A stretch of 64,000 nt of DNA from Streptomyces sp. NBC_00620. Its GTDB lineage: Bacteria; Actinomycetota; Actinomycetes; Streptomycetales; Streptomycetaceae. Below are positions 8,312-16,256 of the stretch, one piece after another; the stretch's first letter is position 1; each line of letters starts with the position of its first letter. The stretch spans positions 1,364,001 through 1,428,000 of the forward strand of contig NZ_JAPENY010000003.1 of assembly GCF_026341825.1 (NCBI RefSeq), given 5' to 3'. Under the pieces are notes generated by a model. That model worked only from the letters and a program-made list of their open reading frames with translations. It was not told the origin of the DNA and did not search any database. A program made the position numbers and the translations under genes.

Positions 8312-9211
8312 TCAACTATGAGTGACGTCACGTTCCGTTTCCAGCTGGGCCAGTACCAGCCGCGCCGTCTCGGTCGGGGTGCCGCCCACGCGCACTCCGA
8401 CTGCCTCCAGGGCCTTCTTCTTCGCCTGGGCGGTGCCCGACGAGCCGGAGACGATGGCGCCCGCGTGCCCCATGGTCTTTCCTTCGGGGGCGGTGAATCC
8501 GGCGATGTAGCCGACGACGGGCTTGGAGATGTGGTCGCGGATGAACGCGGCCGCCCGTTCTTCGGCGTCGCCGCCTATCTCCCCGATGAGAACGATCAGT
8601 TCGGTGTCGGGGTCGTCCTGGAAGGCCGCCAGGCAGTCGATGTGGGTGGTGCCGACGACGGGGTCGCCGCCGATGCCGACACAGGTCGAGAAGCCGATGT
8701 CCCTCAGCTCGTACATGAGCTGGTAGGTGAGGGTGCCGGACTTGGAGACCAGGCCGATGCGGCCGGGTTTCGTGATGTCGGCGGGGATGATGCCCGCGTT
8801 CGACTCGCCGGGGCTGATCAGACCGGGGCAGTTGGGGCCGATGACGCGCGTGCCCTTGGTGGCGGCGTACGCGTGGAAGGCCACGGAGTCGTGGACCGGG
8901 ATGCCCTCGGTGATGACGACGGCGAGCCCGATTCCGGCGTCGGCGGCCTCCCATACGGCCGCTTTGGCGAAGGCCGGCGGGACGAAGACGACGCTCACGT
9001 CCGCTCCGGTCGCCTCGATGCCTTCGCGCACCGATCCGAACACGGGCACGACGCGGTCGTCGAAGTCGACGCTCTGGCCCGCCTTGCGCGGGTTGACGCC
9101 GCCGACGACGTCCGTGCCGGCCGCGAGCATCCGCCGCGTGTGTTTCATGCCCTCGCCGCCCGTCATGCCCTGGACGAGGACCTTGGACTCCTTGGTGAGA
9201 AAGATGGCCAT
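8312..9211 (-). CDS. sucD: Succinyl-CoA synthetase (ADP-forming) alpha subunit
   Basis: The 299-aa protein begins MAIFLTKESKVLVQGMTGGEG, the CoA-binding Rossmann region, and carries the catalytic phosphohistidine loop GKTMGHAGAIVSGSSGT near residue 250. With the beta subunit it interconverts succinyl-CoA and succinate with ATP formation. It follows the sucC gene by 11 bases and is co-transcribed with it. The location opposite a formyl-CoA/oxalate CoA-transferase suggests a pathway-specific pair that makes or recycles the CoA donor, probably in addition to the TCA-cycle enzyme elsewhere in the genome. Confidence 0.93.
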   Translation of the reverse strand: MAIFLTKESKVLVQGMTGGEGMKHTRRMLAAGTDVVGGVNPRKAGQSVDFDDRVVPVFGSVREGIEATGADVSVVFVPPAFAKAAVWEAADAGIGLAVVITEGIPVHDSVAFHAYAATKGTRVIGPNCPGLISPGESNAGIIPADITKPGRIGLVSKSGTLTYQLMYELRDIGFSTCVGIGGDPVVGTTHIDCLAAFQDDPDTELIVLIGEIGGDAEERAAAFIRDHISKPVVGYIAGFTAPEGKTMGHAGAIVSGSSGTAQAKKKALEAVGVRVGGTPTETARLVLAQLETERDVTHS

Positions 9212-9222
9212 GTCCTCTTCCT

Positions 9223-10353
9223 TCAGCCGGTGTTCGCGAGTTGGGCGGCACGGAGCGCGGCGCCGTCCATGGTGGTGGCCTGCTGCACCAGGGGGTGCGC
9301 GTGGTCGTCGAGGATGGCGCGGCCGCGGACGGCGTTGTTGCCGTCGAGGCGGACCACGAGCGGCTTGGTCAGCCGGACGGTGTCCAGGGCCTGCACGATT
9401 CCGTCGGCGACCGCGTCGCAGGCGGTGATCCCGCCGAAGACGTTGACGAAGACGGACTTCACGTCCGGGTCGGAAAGGATGACGGACAGGCCGTCGGCCA
9501 TGATCTGGGCGGACGCTCCGCCGCCGATGTCGAGGAAGTTGGCCGGGCGGGCGCCGCAGCCCGCGACCACGTCGAGTGTGGACATGACCAGGCCCGCGCC
9601 GTTGCCGATGACGCCGACCTCGCCGTCCAGCTTGACGTAGTTGAGGCCCTTGGCGGCGGCCGCCGCCTCCAGCGGGTCGTCGTGCGCGGCATCCTGCTCT
9701 CCCCAGCGCGCCTGCCGGAAGCGGGCGTTGTCGTCGAGGGTGACCTTGCCGTCCAGGGCCAGGATCTGCCCCTGGGCCGTGCGGACGAGGGGGTTCACCT
9801 CGACGAGGACGGCGTCCTCACGGGTCAGCACCTCCCAGAGTCGTACGAGCACGTCGACCGTCTGCGGTGGCAGGCCCGCGGCCTCGGCGATCTCGGTGGC
9901 CTTGGCCGAGGTGACGCCCACCGCGGGGTCTATGGGGATGCGTGCCACGGCCTCCGGCCTGCTCGCCGCCACCTCCTCGATGTCCATGCCCCCTTCAGCG
10001 GAGGCGATCGCGAGGAAGCGTCCGGCGGCGCGGTCGAGGACGTACGAGACGTAGAACTCGCTCTCGATGTCAACGGGTTGGGCCAGCATCACCGTGCGGA
10101 CCGTGTGGCCCTTGATGTCCATGCCGAGGATCTGACGTGCCGTCAGTTCAGCGGCGGCCGGGTCGGCGGCAAACTTCACTCCGCCCGCCTTGCCGCGCCC
10201 CCCGGTCTTCACCTGGGCCTTTACGACGACGCGGCCACCGAGCCGGCGGGCGATCTCGCGCGCCGCCTTGGGTGAATCCGCGACTTCGGCCCGCGGCACC
10301 ACGATGCCGTGCTCCTCGAAGAGTGCCCGTGCCTGGTGCTCATACAGGTCCAT
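9223..10353 (-). CDS. sucC: Succinyl-CoA synthetase (ADP-forming) beta subunit
   Basis: The 376-aa protein has the ATP-grasp fold: MDLYEHQARALFEEHGIVVP at the N-terminus, VVKAQVKTGGRGKAGGVKFA for nucleotide binding, VEVNPLV for metal ligands and GGITACDAVADGI in the C-terminal ligase domain. Two adjacent ATGs exist; ATG 10353 has the better 7-base spacing to AGGAG, ATG 10356 only 4. It is the first gene of sucC-sucD and its promoter must lie in the divergent region shared with the CoA-transferase gene. Confidence 0.93.
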   Translation of the reverse strand: MDLYEHQARALFEEHGIVVPRAEVADSPKAAREIARRLGGRVVVKAQVKTGGRGKAGGVKFAADPAAAELTARQILGMDIKGHTVRTVMLAQPVDIESEFYVSYVLDRAAGRFLAIASAEGGMDIEEVAASRPEAVARIPIDPAVGVTSAKATEIAEAAGLPPQTVDVLVRLWEVLTREDAVLVEVNPLVRTAQGQILALDGKVTLDDNARFRQARWGEQDAAHDDPLEAAAAAKGLNYVKLDGEVGVIGNGAGLVMSTLDVVAGCGARPANFLDIGGGASAQIMADGLSVILSDPDVKSVFVNVFGGITACDAVADGIVQALDTVRLTKPLVVRLDGNNAVRGRAILDDHAHPLVQQATTMDGAALRAAQLANTG

Positions 10354-10424
10354 CATGAGGCTCCTGTCTTAAAAGTGCTGCACGCCCCCTGGACATCACC
10401 CACCGGATGCGGGATAACAATCTT

Positions 10425-10448
10425 CATACAGTATCCGTCGACTGTATG
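10425..10448. promoter_or_regulatory. Perfect inverted repeat in the sucC/frc divergent promoter
   Basis: CATACAGT (10425-10432) and ACTGTATG (10441-10448) are exact complements separated by 8 bases. The site lies midway between the sucC and CoA-transferase starts, where one dimeric repressor or activator could control both directions. TACAGT/ACTGTA half sites are common for FCD-type GntR regulators, and one such regulator is encoded at 35848-36522; that link is only a hypothesis. Confidence 0.65.
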
Positions 10449-10518
10449 CAATGTGCCGAGCAGGCTCCACGCCCTGCGACGCCCGGGCGCTGGAAGCAAC
10501 GGACAAGTGAGGTGACCT

Positions 10519-11751
10519 GTGACGACGAAGGCTCTCGAAGGCATCCGAGTCCTCGACATGACACATGTGCAGTCCGGTCCCTCAGCGACCCAGCTGCTGG
10601 CCTGGCTGGGCGCGGACGTCCTCAAGCTGGAGGCGCCGACCGGTGACATCACGCGCAAGCAACTGCGCGACATCCCGGACGTCGACTCCCTCTACTTCAC
10701 GATGCTCAACAGCAACAAGCGCAGCATCACCCTCAACACCAAGACCGAACGCGGCAAGCAGCTCCTCACCGAACTGATCCGCAGCTCCGACGTGATGGTC
10801 GAGAACTTCGGACCCGGCGCCGTCGACCGCATGGGCTTCACCTGGGACCGCATCCGCGAGATCAACCCCCGCATCGTCTACGCCTCCATCAAGGGCTTCG
10901 GCGAAGGCCCGTACACCAACTACAAGGCGTACGAGGTCGTCGCCCAGGCCATGGGCGGAGCCATGGCGACCACCGGCTTCGAGGACGGCCCGCCCCTGGC
11001 GACCGGCGCCCAGATAGGAGACTCGGGCACCGGAATCCACGCTGTGGCGGGGATCCTCGCGGCGCTGTTCCAGCGGGAGAACACCGGCCGCGGCCAGCGG
11101 GTCAATGTGGCCATGCAGCATGCTGTGCTCAACCTCTGCCGGGTGAAGCTGCGCGATCAGCAGCGCCTGGCCCATGGTCCACTCGCCGAATATCCCAACG
11201 AGGACTTCGGCGACGAGGTTCCCAGGTCCGGGAACGCCTCCGGCGGCGGGCAGCCGGGCTGGGCGGTCAAGTGCGCCCCCGGCGGCCCCAACGACTACGT
11301 GTACGTGATCGTCCAGCCCGTCGGCTGGAAACCGATCACCGCGCTCCTGGGCCGGCCCGAGCTCGCGGACGACCCCGAGTGGGCCACCCCCGAAGCCCGG
11401 CTGCCCAAGCTCGGGAAGATGTTCCAGCTCATCGAGGAATGGACCAGCACCCTCCCCAAGATGGAGGTACTGGAGAGGCTCAACGCCCACCACATCCCTT
11501 GCGGCCCGATCCTCTCCACCAAGGAGATCATCGAGGACGAGTCGCTGGTCGCCAACGAGATGGTCGTACGGGTGCCGCACCCCGAACGGGGCGAGTTCGT
11601 GACCGTGGGCAGCCCTCTGAAGCTCTCCGACTCCCCCGTCGACGTGACCAGTCCGCCGCTGCTCGGCGAACACAACGAAGAGGTCTACGTCGGCGAACTC
11701 GGTCTCGGGGACGAGGAGCTGCGCCTCCTCAAGTCGAGCGGGGTGATCTGA
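10519..11751 (+). CDS. frc: Formyl-CoA:oxalate CoA-transferase (class III CoA-transferase)
   Basis: The 410-aa protein starts at GTG 10519 after GAGGTG. It matches the CaiB/BaiF family: LEGIRVLDMTHVQSGPSATQLLAWLGADV at the N-terminus, the catalytic Asp in IGDSGTGIH near residue 168, and the flexible Gly loop SGGGQPGWAVK near 240, all hallmarks of formyl-CoA transferase. The enzyme moves CoA from formyl-CoA or succinyl-CoA to oxalate. The two downstream MFS antiporter genes and the divergent sucCD fit an oxalate route. No oxalyl-CoA decarboxylase gene is in the window, so the fate of oxalyl-CoA is unclear. Confidence 0.93.
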   Translation: MTTKALEGIRVLDMTHVQSGPSATQLLAWLGADVLKLEAPTGDITRKQLRDIPDVDSLYFTMLNSNKRSITLNTKTERGKQLLTELIRSSDVMVENFGPGAVDRMGFTWDRIREINPRIVYASIKGFGEGPYTNYKAYEVVAQAMGGAMATTGFEDGPPLATGAQIGDSGTGIHAVAGILAALFQRENTGRGQRVNVAMQHAVLNLCRVKLRDQQRLAHGPLAEYPNEDFGDEVPRSGNASGGGQPGWAVKCAPGGPNDYVYVIVQPVGWKPITALLGRPELADDPEWATPEARLPKLGKMFQLIEEWTSTLPKMEVLERLNAHHIPCGPILSTKEIIEDESLVANEMVVRVPHPERGEFVTVGSPLKLSDSPVDVTSPPLLGEHNEEVYVGELGLGDEELRLLKSSGVI

Positions 11752-11752
11752 C

Positions 11753-11923
11753 GTGATCACCGACGCGTACGGGATCGCGGTCACCCACGAGGTGACCGTC
11801 CCGGACCACCAGCAGGAGGCCGCGGCCTCCCCGTACACGGCCGAGAGGCCCGTGGACGCACCCGGCGCACAGTGCCGCCGAGTGCGGGCCGCCCGGCTGT
11901 TGGGAGGCGGGTTCATGACCTAA
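11753..11923 (+). CDS. Possible 56-aa protein or gene fragment
   Basis: A GTG one base after the CoA-transferase stop opens a short frame reading ITDAYGIAVTHEVTVPDHQQE and ending at TAA 11921-11923. The tight junction suggests translational coupling. No domain, membrane segment or signal is visible. It may be a small protein, the remnant of a larger gene or chance reading. The MFS gene follows after about 118 bases. Confidence 0.3.
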   Translation: MITDAYGIAVTHEVTVPDHQQEAAASPYTAERPVDAPGAQCRRVRAARLLGGGFMT

Positions 11924-12041
11924 GTCCGCGCGGGGGCTCCCAACGGTGCGCGTTGGCCGCCCCCGGGACCCGAGAGCGCACGAAAGGCATTTGGCAGGGG
12001 GCGCTGTCCAGATCTTTCGACGCAAGGGGTGTTTGACAAAG

Positions 12042-13433
12042 ATGACAACCACCGACTTCACAACGTCCGTTCCCTATCGGGAGGTGACGGATGCCAACGG
12101 CCGCAAGTACCGCATCGGCGAGACCGATCGCGACATCATGGGCCGACCACGATGGACGATGGTGCTCTTCCCATGGATGGGCATGCTGGGCATCAGCTCC
12201 TCGGAGTACGCGTTCACCTCGGCCGAGGACACTCTGCACGAGGCCCACCTCTGGAGCAGCGGCCACATCTTCTGGCTGCTGGGTGTCTGGGTGTTCTTCC
12301 AGGCAGCAGTGGCCTTCCCTGCCGGGCAGCTGCGCGAGAGCGGAAAACTGCCCGCGCGGTACGCCATGTTCCTCGGCGCGCTCGGCACGATTCTCGGCTA
12401 TCTCTCGCTGGCGTACGCGCCGCACGTGATCGTCGCGTACATCGGGTTCGGCATGTTCAGCGGCATCGGAGCCGGCCTCGTCTACGCAACCTGCGTGAAC
12501 ATGGTCGGTAAGTGGTATCCGGAGCGCAAGGGCGGCAAGACCGGCATGGTCAACGGCGGTTTCGCCTACGGCTCGGTGCCCTTCGTCTTCCTCTTCACCT
12601 CGTACATGGACATCAGCAACTACAAGACCGTCCTCGTGATGGTCGGTCTGATCTGCTGCGCCGTCGTCGCCTTCGCCGGGTGGTTCTTCAAGGACCCGCC
12701 CAAGGGCTGGTGGCCTGCGCACGCGGACCCGCTGAAGGTGTCGGACGACCCCAGGGTCCGGCGGGCGCTGGAGAAGAACCCGCCGGCGGTGAAGCAGTAC
12801 ACCCCCAAGGAAGCAGCACGCACACCCGTTCTCTGGATGATGTGGTTCTGTCTGCTCTGCACGGCCGGGATCAACATCTTCGGTATTTCCTTCCAGGTGC
12901 CGTTCGGCAAGGACATGGGCTTCGCAGGCGGGATCGTGGCCACGGCGATGTCCCTCAAGGCCATCGTCAACGGCACCGGACGCGGCGTCATCGGCTGGAT
13001 ATCCGACAAGTTCGGGCGCCGCAACACACTGATCATCGTGTGTCTGGTGCTGGGCACCGCGCAGTTCGGCGTGCTGGTCTCCGGCCAGATGGGCAGCATG
13101 CCGTTCTTCCTGTTCTGCTCCATGGTTTCCGGATTCGGCGGCGGGGCGATCTTCCCGCTGTTCGCGGCCATGACGGCGGACTACTTCGGCGAGAACAACA
13201 ACGCCTCCAACTACGGAATGGTCTACAGCTCGAAACTGATCTCAGGCCTCGTGGGCGCCGGTATCGGCTCCGTCGTCGTCAATGCCTGGGACTACGAGGG
13301 AGCCTTCGTGATCGCGGGCTGCATCGGGTTGGGATCGGCTGTTCTCGCTGTGTTCCTCAAGGCCCCCGGTAGGCCGCAGGCCTCCCGGCTCATCAGTCCC
13401 AACCCGCAACCGCTTGGCGAGGAGATGGCGTAA
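12042..13433 (+). CDS. MFS transporter, oxalate/formate antiporter (OFA) type
   Basis: The 463-aa membrane protein starts at ATG 12042 (TTTDFTTSVPYREVTDANG). After a soluble N-terminus of about 40 residues it has the usual 12 predicted membrane spans, with GFGMFSGIGAGLVYATCVNMVGKWYPERKGGKTG in the first half and ISDKFGRRNTLI in the loop between spans 8 and 9, typical of OFA-family carriers. A central loop after span 6 holds KDPPKGWWP. It would exchange oxalate for formate or another acid. It overlaps the next, paralogous gene by one base, so both are made together. Confidence 0.9.
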   Translation: MTTTDFTTSVPYREVTDANGRKYRIGETDRDIMGRPRWTMVLFPWMGMLGISSSEYAFTSAEDTLHEAHLWSSGHIFWLLGVWVFFQAAVAFPAGQLRESGKLPARYAMFLGALGTILGYLSLAYAPHVIVAYIGFGMFSGIGAGLVYATCVNMVGKWYPERKGGKTGMVNGGFAYGSVPFVFLFTSYMDISNYKTVLVMVGLICCAVVAFAGWFFKDPPKGWWPAHADPLKVSDDPRVRRALEKNPPAVKQYTPKEAARTPVLWMMWFCLLCTAGINIFGISFQVPFGKDMGFAGGIVATAMSLKAIVNGTGRGVIGWISDKFGRRNTLIIVCLVLGTAQFGVLVSGQMGSMPFFLFCSMVSGFGGGAIFPLFAAMTADYFGENNNASNYGMVYSSKLISGLVGAGIGSVVVNAWDYEGAFVIAGCIGLGSAVLAVFLKAPGRPQASRLISPNPQPLGEEMA

Positions 13434-14842
13434 TGACGGCGGAACCTATCGCCGCGAAAGACTCGTCGGACAACCCCGACGCCTCGAACCGCGCATACCG
13501 TGAAGTCACCGATTCCCGGGGCCGTGTCTACCGGGTCGGCGAAACGGACCGGGACATCCTGGGCCACTCACGCAAGTTCATGGTGTATCTGCCATGGATA
13601 GCCATGATGGCCATCAGTGTCTTCGAGTACGCGTTCGGGTCGGCCGAGGACACCTTGTCCCACGCGCACGGCTGGACACAGAGCAACACCTTCTGGATTC
13701 TCAGCGTCTGGGTCTTCTTCCAGGCCGGTATCGCCTTCCCCGCGGGCTGGATGCGGGAGAAGGGGATACTGACCGCCCGAAACGCCATGTACATAGGGTC
13801 GGTCATGTGTCTCCTGGGCTTCCTCGCCCTCTCGCACATGGGCAACGTGGTGCTGGCGATCCTCGGCTTCGGTGTCATCGGAGGCATCGGGTCCGGGCTG
13901 GTGTACGCCACCTGCATCAACATGGTCGGCAAGTGGTTCCCCGAACGACGTGGTGCGAAGACCGGATTCGTCAACGGCGGATTCGCGTACGGCTCCCTGC
14001 CGTTCATCTTCATCTTCAACTACGCGTTCGACACGGCCAACTACCACCGCGTACTGGACCTCATCGGCCTCTACATCGTGGTCGTGGTGCTTGCCACCGC
14101 GTTCTTCTTCAAGGACCCGCCGAAGAACTGGTGGCCGGCGGACATCGACCCGCTGACCTACGGCGGTACGGAAAAGGGCGCGGCCAGCCTCGCCAAGAAC
14201 CCTCCCGCGGTGAAGCAGTACACACCCAAGGAGGCCATCAGGACCGGAATGCTCCCTCTGATGTGGATCGCACTCGTCATGACCGCGGGCGTGTCCATCT
14301 TCGGTATCTCGTTCCAGGTCGACTTCGCCAAGGAGGTGGGCTTCGGCCCCCTCGTGGCGGCGTCGTCCATGGGCGTCATGGCCGTAATCAACGGCATCGG
14401 CCGGGGAGTGGTGGGCTGGCTGTCGGACATACTGGGCCGCAAACAGACCCTGGTGTTCGTCATCGTCGTGCTGGGTCTCGCCCAGTTCGGCATCATCTGG
14501 GCCGGCGACATCCACAGCGAGGCGCTGTTCCTGTTCTTCGCCTTCCTCTCCGGGTTCGGAGGTGGAGCCTTCTATCCGATGTTCGCGGCTCTGACTCCGG
14601 ACTACTTCGGCGAGAACTACAACGCCTCCAACTACGGGCTGGTGTACAGCGGCAAGCTGATCAGCGGCCTGTTCGGTGGTGGCCTCGGCTCGATGGTGGT
14701 CGCAGCCTGGGGTTACAACGGCGCCTACGCGCTGGCCGGCGGCATCTCCATGGTGGCTGCGGCAATAGCGCTGTTCCTGCGGCAGCCCGGGCAGAACAGC
14801 AAGGTGAACACCTCTGTCCCACAGCCGCAACCAGTGGGCTGA
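13433..14842 (+). CDS. MFS transporter, oxalate/formate antiporter type (tandem paralogue)
   Basis: The 469-aa protein starts at ATG 13433, overlapping the previous TAA (TAATG). It shares with its neighbour the same N-terminal motif YREVTDSRGRVYRVGETDRDI, the segment GLVYATCINMVGKWFPERRGAKTG, the central KDPPKNWWP loop and the motif SDILGRKQTLV, so the pair arose by tandem duplication. Two coupled copies could form a heterodimer or carry different anions. A strong hairpin follows the gene at 14912-14955. Confidence 0.9.
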   Translation: MTAEPIAAKDSSDNPDASNRAYREVTDSRGRVYRVGETDRDILGHSRKFMVYLPWIAMMAISVFEYAFGSAEDTLSHAHGWTQSNTFWILSVWVFFQAGIAFPAGWMREKGILTARNAMYIGSVMCLLGFLALSHMGNVVLAILGFGVIGGIGSGLVYATCINMVGKWFPERRGAKTGFVNGGFAYGSLPFIFIFNYAFDTANYHRVLDLIGLYIVVVVLATAFFFKDPPKNWWPADIDPLTYGGTEKGAASLAKNPPAVKQYTPKEAIRTGMLPLMWIALVMTAGVSIFGISFQVDFAKEVGFGPLVAASSMGVMAVINGIGRGVVGWLSDILGRKQTLVFVIVVLGLAQFGIIWAGDIHSEALFLFFAFLSGFGGGAFYPMFAALTPDYFGENYNASNYGLVYSGKLISGLFGGGLGSMVVAAWGYNGAYALAGGISMVAAAIALFLRQPGQNSKVNTSVPQPQPVG

Positions 14843-14911
14843 GCAAGGAAGTTCCGGTCGGCTGAGCAAGCGATGAGCGATGCCGACCGGCTGAGCCAGA
14901 AGTCCGGACAA

Positions 14912-14955
14912 CGGGCGGCCCTCCCCACGGTTCCAATCGCGGGGAGGGCCGCCCG
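14912..14955. terminator. Bidirectional hairpin terminator
   Basis: CGGGCGGCCCTCCCC (14912-14926) and its exact complement at 14941-14955 form a 15-bp GC stem with a 14-base loop. It lies between the convergent MFS and TIM-barrel genes and can serve both. Confidence 0.85.
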
Positions 14956-14971
14956 TCTGTGCGGGTGGGGG

Positions 14972-16150
14972 CTACTTGCGCTTCTTGCGCAGGGCCGCGA
15001 GGTTGTCGTAGCCGATCTTCGCGTAGGTGAGCGACTGCGCGAGGTCGGTTGAGCTCGGGGCGTTGTCCTGCTCGACCATCGGGTTGTGGTAGTTCCTTTC
15101 GCCGACGCGCGAGAAGAACGTGGTGTAGTCGATGACGCCTGTACCGAACGGCACCATGTCGTACCCCATGCCGTTGGTCGTGTTGACCGTGCCGTCCTTC
15201 GCGTGGAACAGCGGGTAGCGCTTGTTGTTGCGGACGACGAGACCGGCGGGGTCGAAGACCTTCTCCCGAGTGGAGCCGTCGTGGGCGGTGTAGGTGTGGA
15301 ACTTGTACTGGGCCACGTGCGCCCAGAAGATGTCCATCTCGAGCCAGACGAGTTTCGGGTCCGTGATCTTCAGGAAGTACTCGAGCTTACGGATGCCGGA
15401 GCTGCGGGTGGGGCGTCCCTGGGCGTCGAGCGGGCCTCCGTCGAGCAGGAATCCGTACGCCGCGTCGTGGTTGTGGGTGTACAGCTTGACGCCCTCGCGG
15501 CGGGCGATCGCGCCCAGCGCGTTCCACTTGTCGGCCGCCACGTCCCAGTCGGCCCGGTAGTTGCTGCCGGTGGGGTCGCCGCCGGTGCCCATGTGCGCGA
15601 GGCCCAGGATGTTGGCGATCTCCAGGTTGCGCTTGAAGTTGTCGAGGTCGGGTGTCGTGAGCGGCCAGGAAGGCGGTATGAAGCCGTGGTTGCCCTGCGC
15701 CCGCAGACCGTAGTCGTCGAGCCAGGAGCGCAGCAGTTTGGCGCCCGTCACGGACTCCAGATTCGCACCGCCCGGGGCGTTGGCGTGCTGGCCGTATCCC
15801 GCGAACTCCACCTGCCGGTAGCCGTATCGCGAGAGCTGCTTGAAGACCTCGCGGAAACCGGAGGGCAGATCGGTGGTGAGCGGGTCACGGCCGGTGGCGT
15901 CACGGACGGTGTAGAGGATGATGCCGCGCCTGTTGGCGGGTACGAGTACCTCGCCGCCGTGGTCGCCGCCTCTTCCCCCGTCCTGGGCCAGGGCGGGCGA
16001 GGCGCCGAGGACGGGTGCGGCGATCGCCGCGGTCGCGGCGGCGGTGCAGGTGCTCAGGAAACGGCGGCGGTTGACGCCCAGAGTGCGGCGCAGGGCCTCG
16101 TCGGTGCCGTCGACTCCGTCGGTTCTGGGGGTCTGCTGAAGGTCGGTCAC
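14972..16150 (-). CDS. Tat-exported sugar phosphate isomerase/epimerase-like TIM barrel
   Basis: The protein (about 392 aa from GTG 16150; an ATG at 16171 would add 7 residues but lacks the GAGAGG ribosome site) has a twin-arginine signal NRRRFLSTCTAAATAAIAAP near residues 30-50. The body is an AP-endonuclease-2-like barrel with VEFAGYGQHA, YTHNHDAAY and WLEMDIFWA, the usual metal-binding His/Glu/Asp positions. It would act outside the membrane, possibly on a sugar or cyclitol. It lies about 100 bases downstream of the ebo-type cluster and may be read with it. Confidence 0.85.
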   Translation of the reverse strand: MTDLQQTPRTDGVDGTDEALRRTLGVNRRRFLSTCTAAATAAIAAPVLGASPALAQDGGRGGDHGGEVLVPANRRGIILYTVRDATGRDPLTTDLPSGFREVFKQLSRYGYRQVEFAGYGQHANAPGGANLESVTGAKLLRSWLDDYGLRAQGNHGFIPPSWPLTTPDLDNFKRNLEIANILGLAHMGTGGDPTGSNYRADWDVAADKWNALGAIARREGVKLYTHNHDAAYGFLLDGGPLDAQGRPTRSSGIRKLEYFLKITDPKLVWLEMDIFWAHVAQYKFHTYTAHDGSTREKVFDPAGLVVRNNKRYPLFHAKDGTVNTTNGMGYDMVPFGTGVIDYTTFFSRVGERNYHNPMVEQDNAPSSTDLAQSLTYAKIGYDNLAALRKKRK

Positions 16151-16256
16151 GGGTGCCTCTCTTCGTGTCATTGCAGGTCAGACGCGTGCTGATCGTTCGC
16201 GGCACGCGTTGTCAGTGGCGCATGCTTCACTTTCCGTAGTTGCTCGTCACGGCTTG

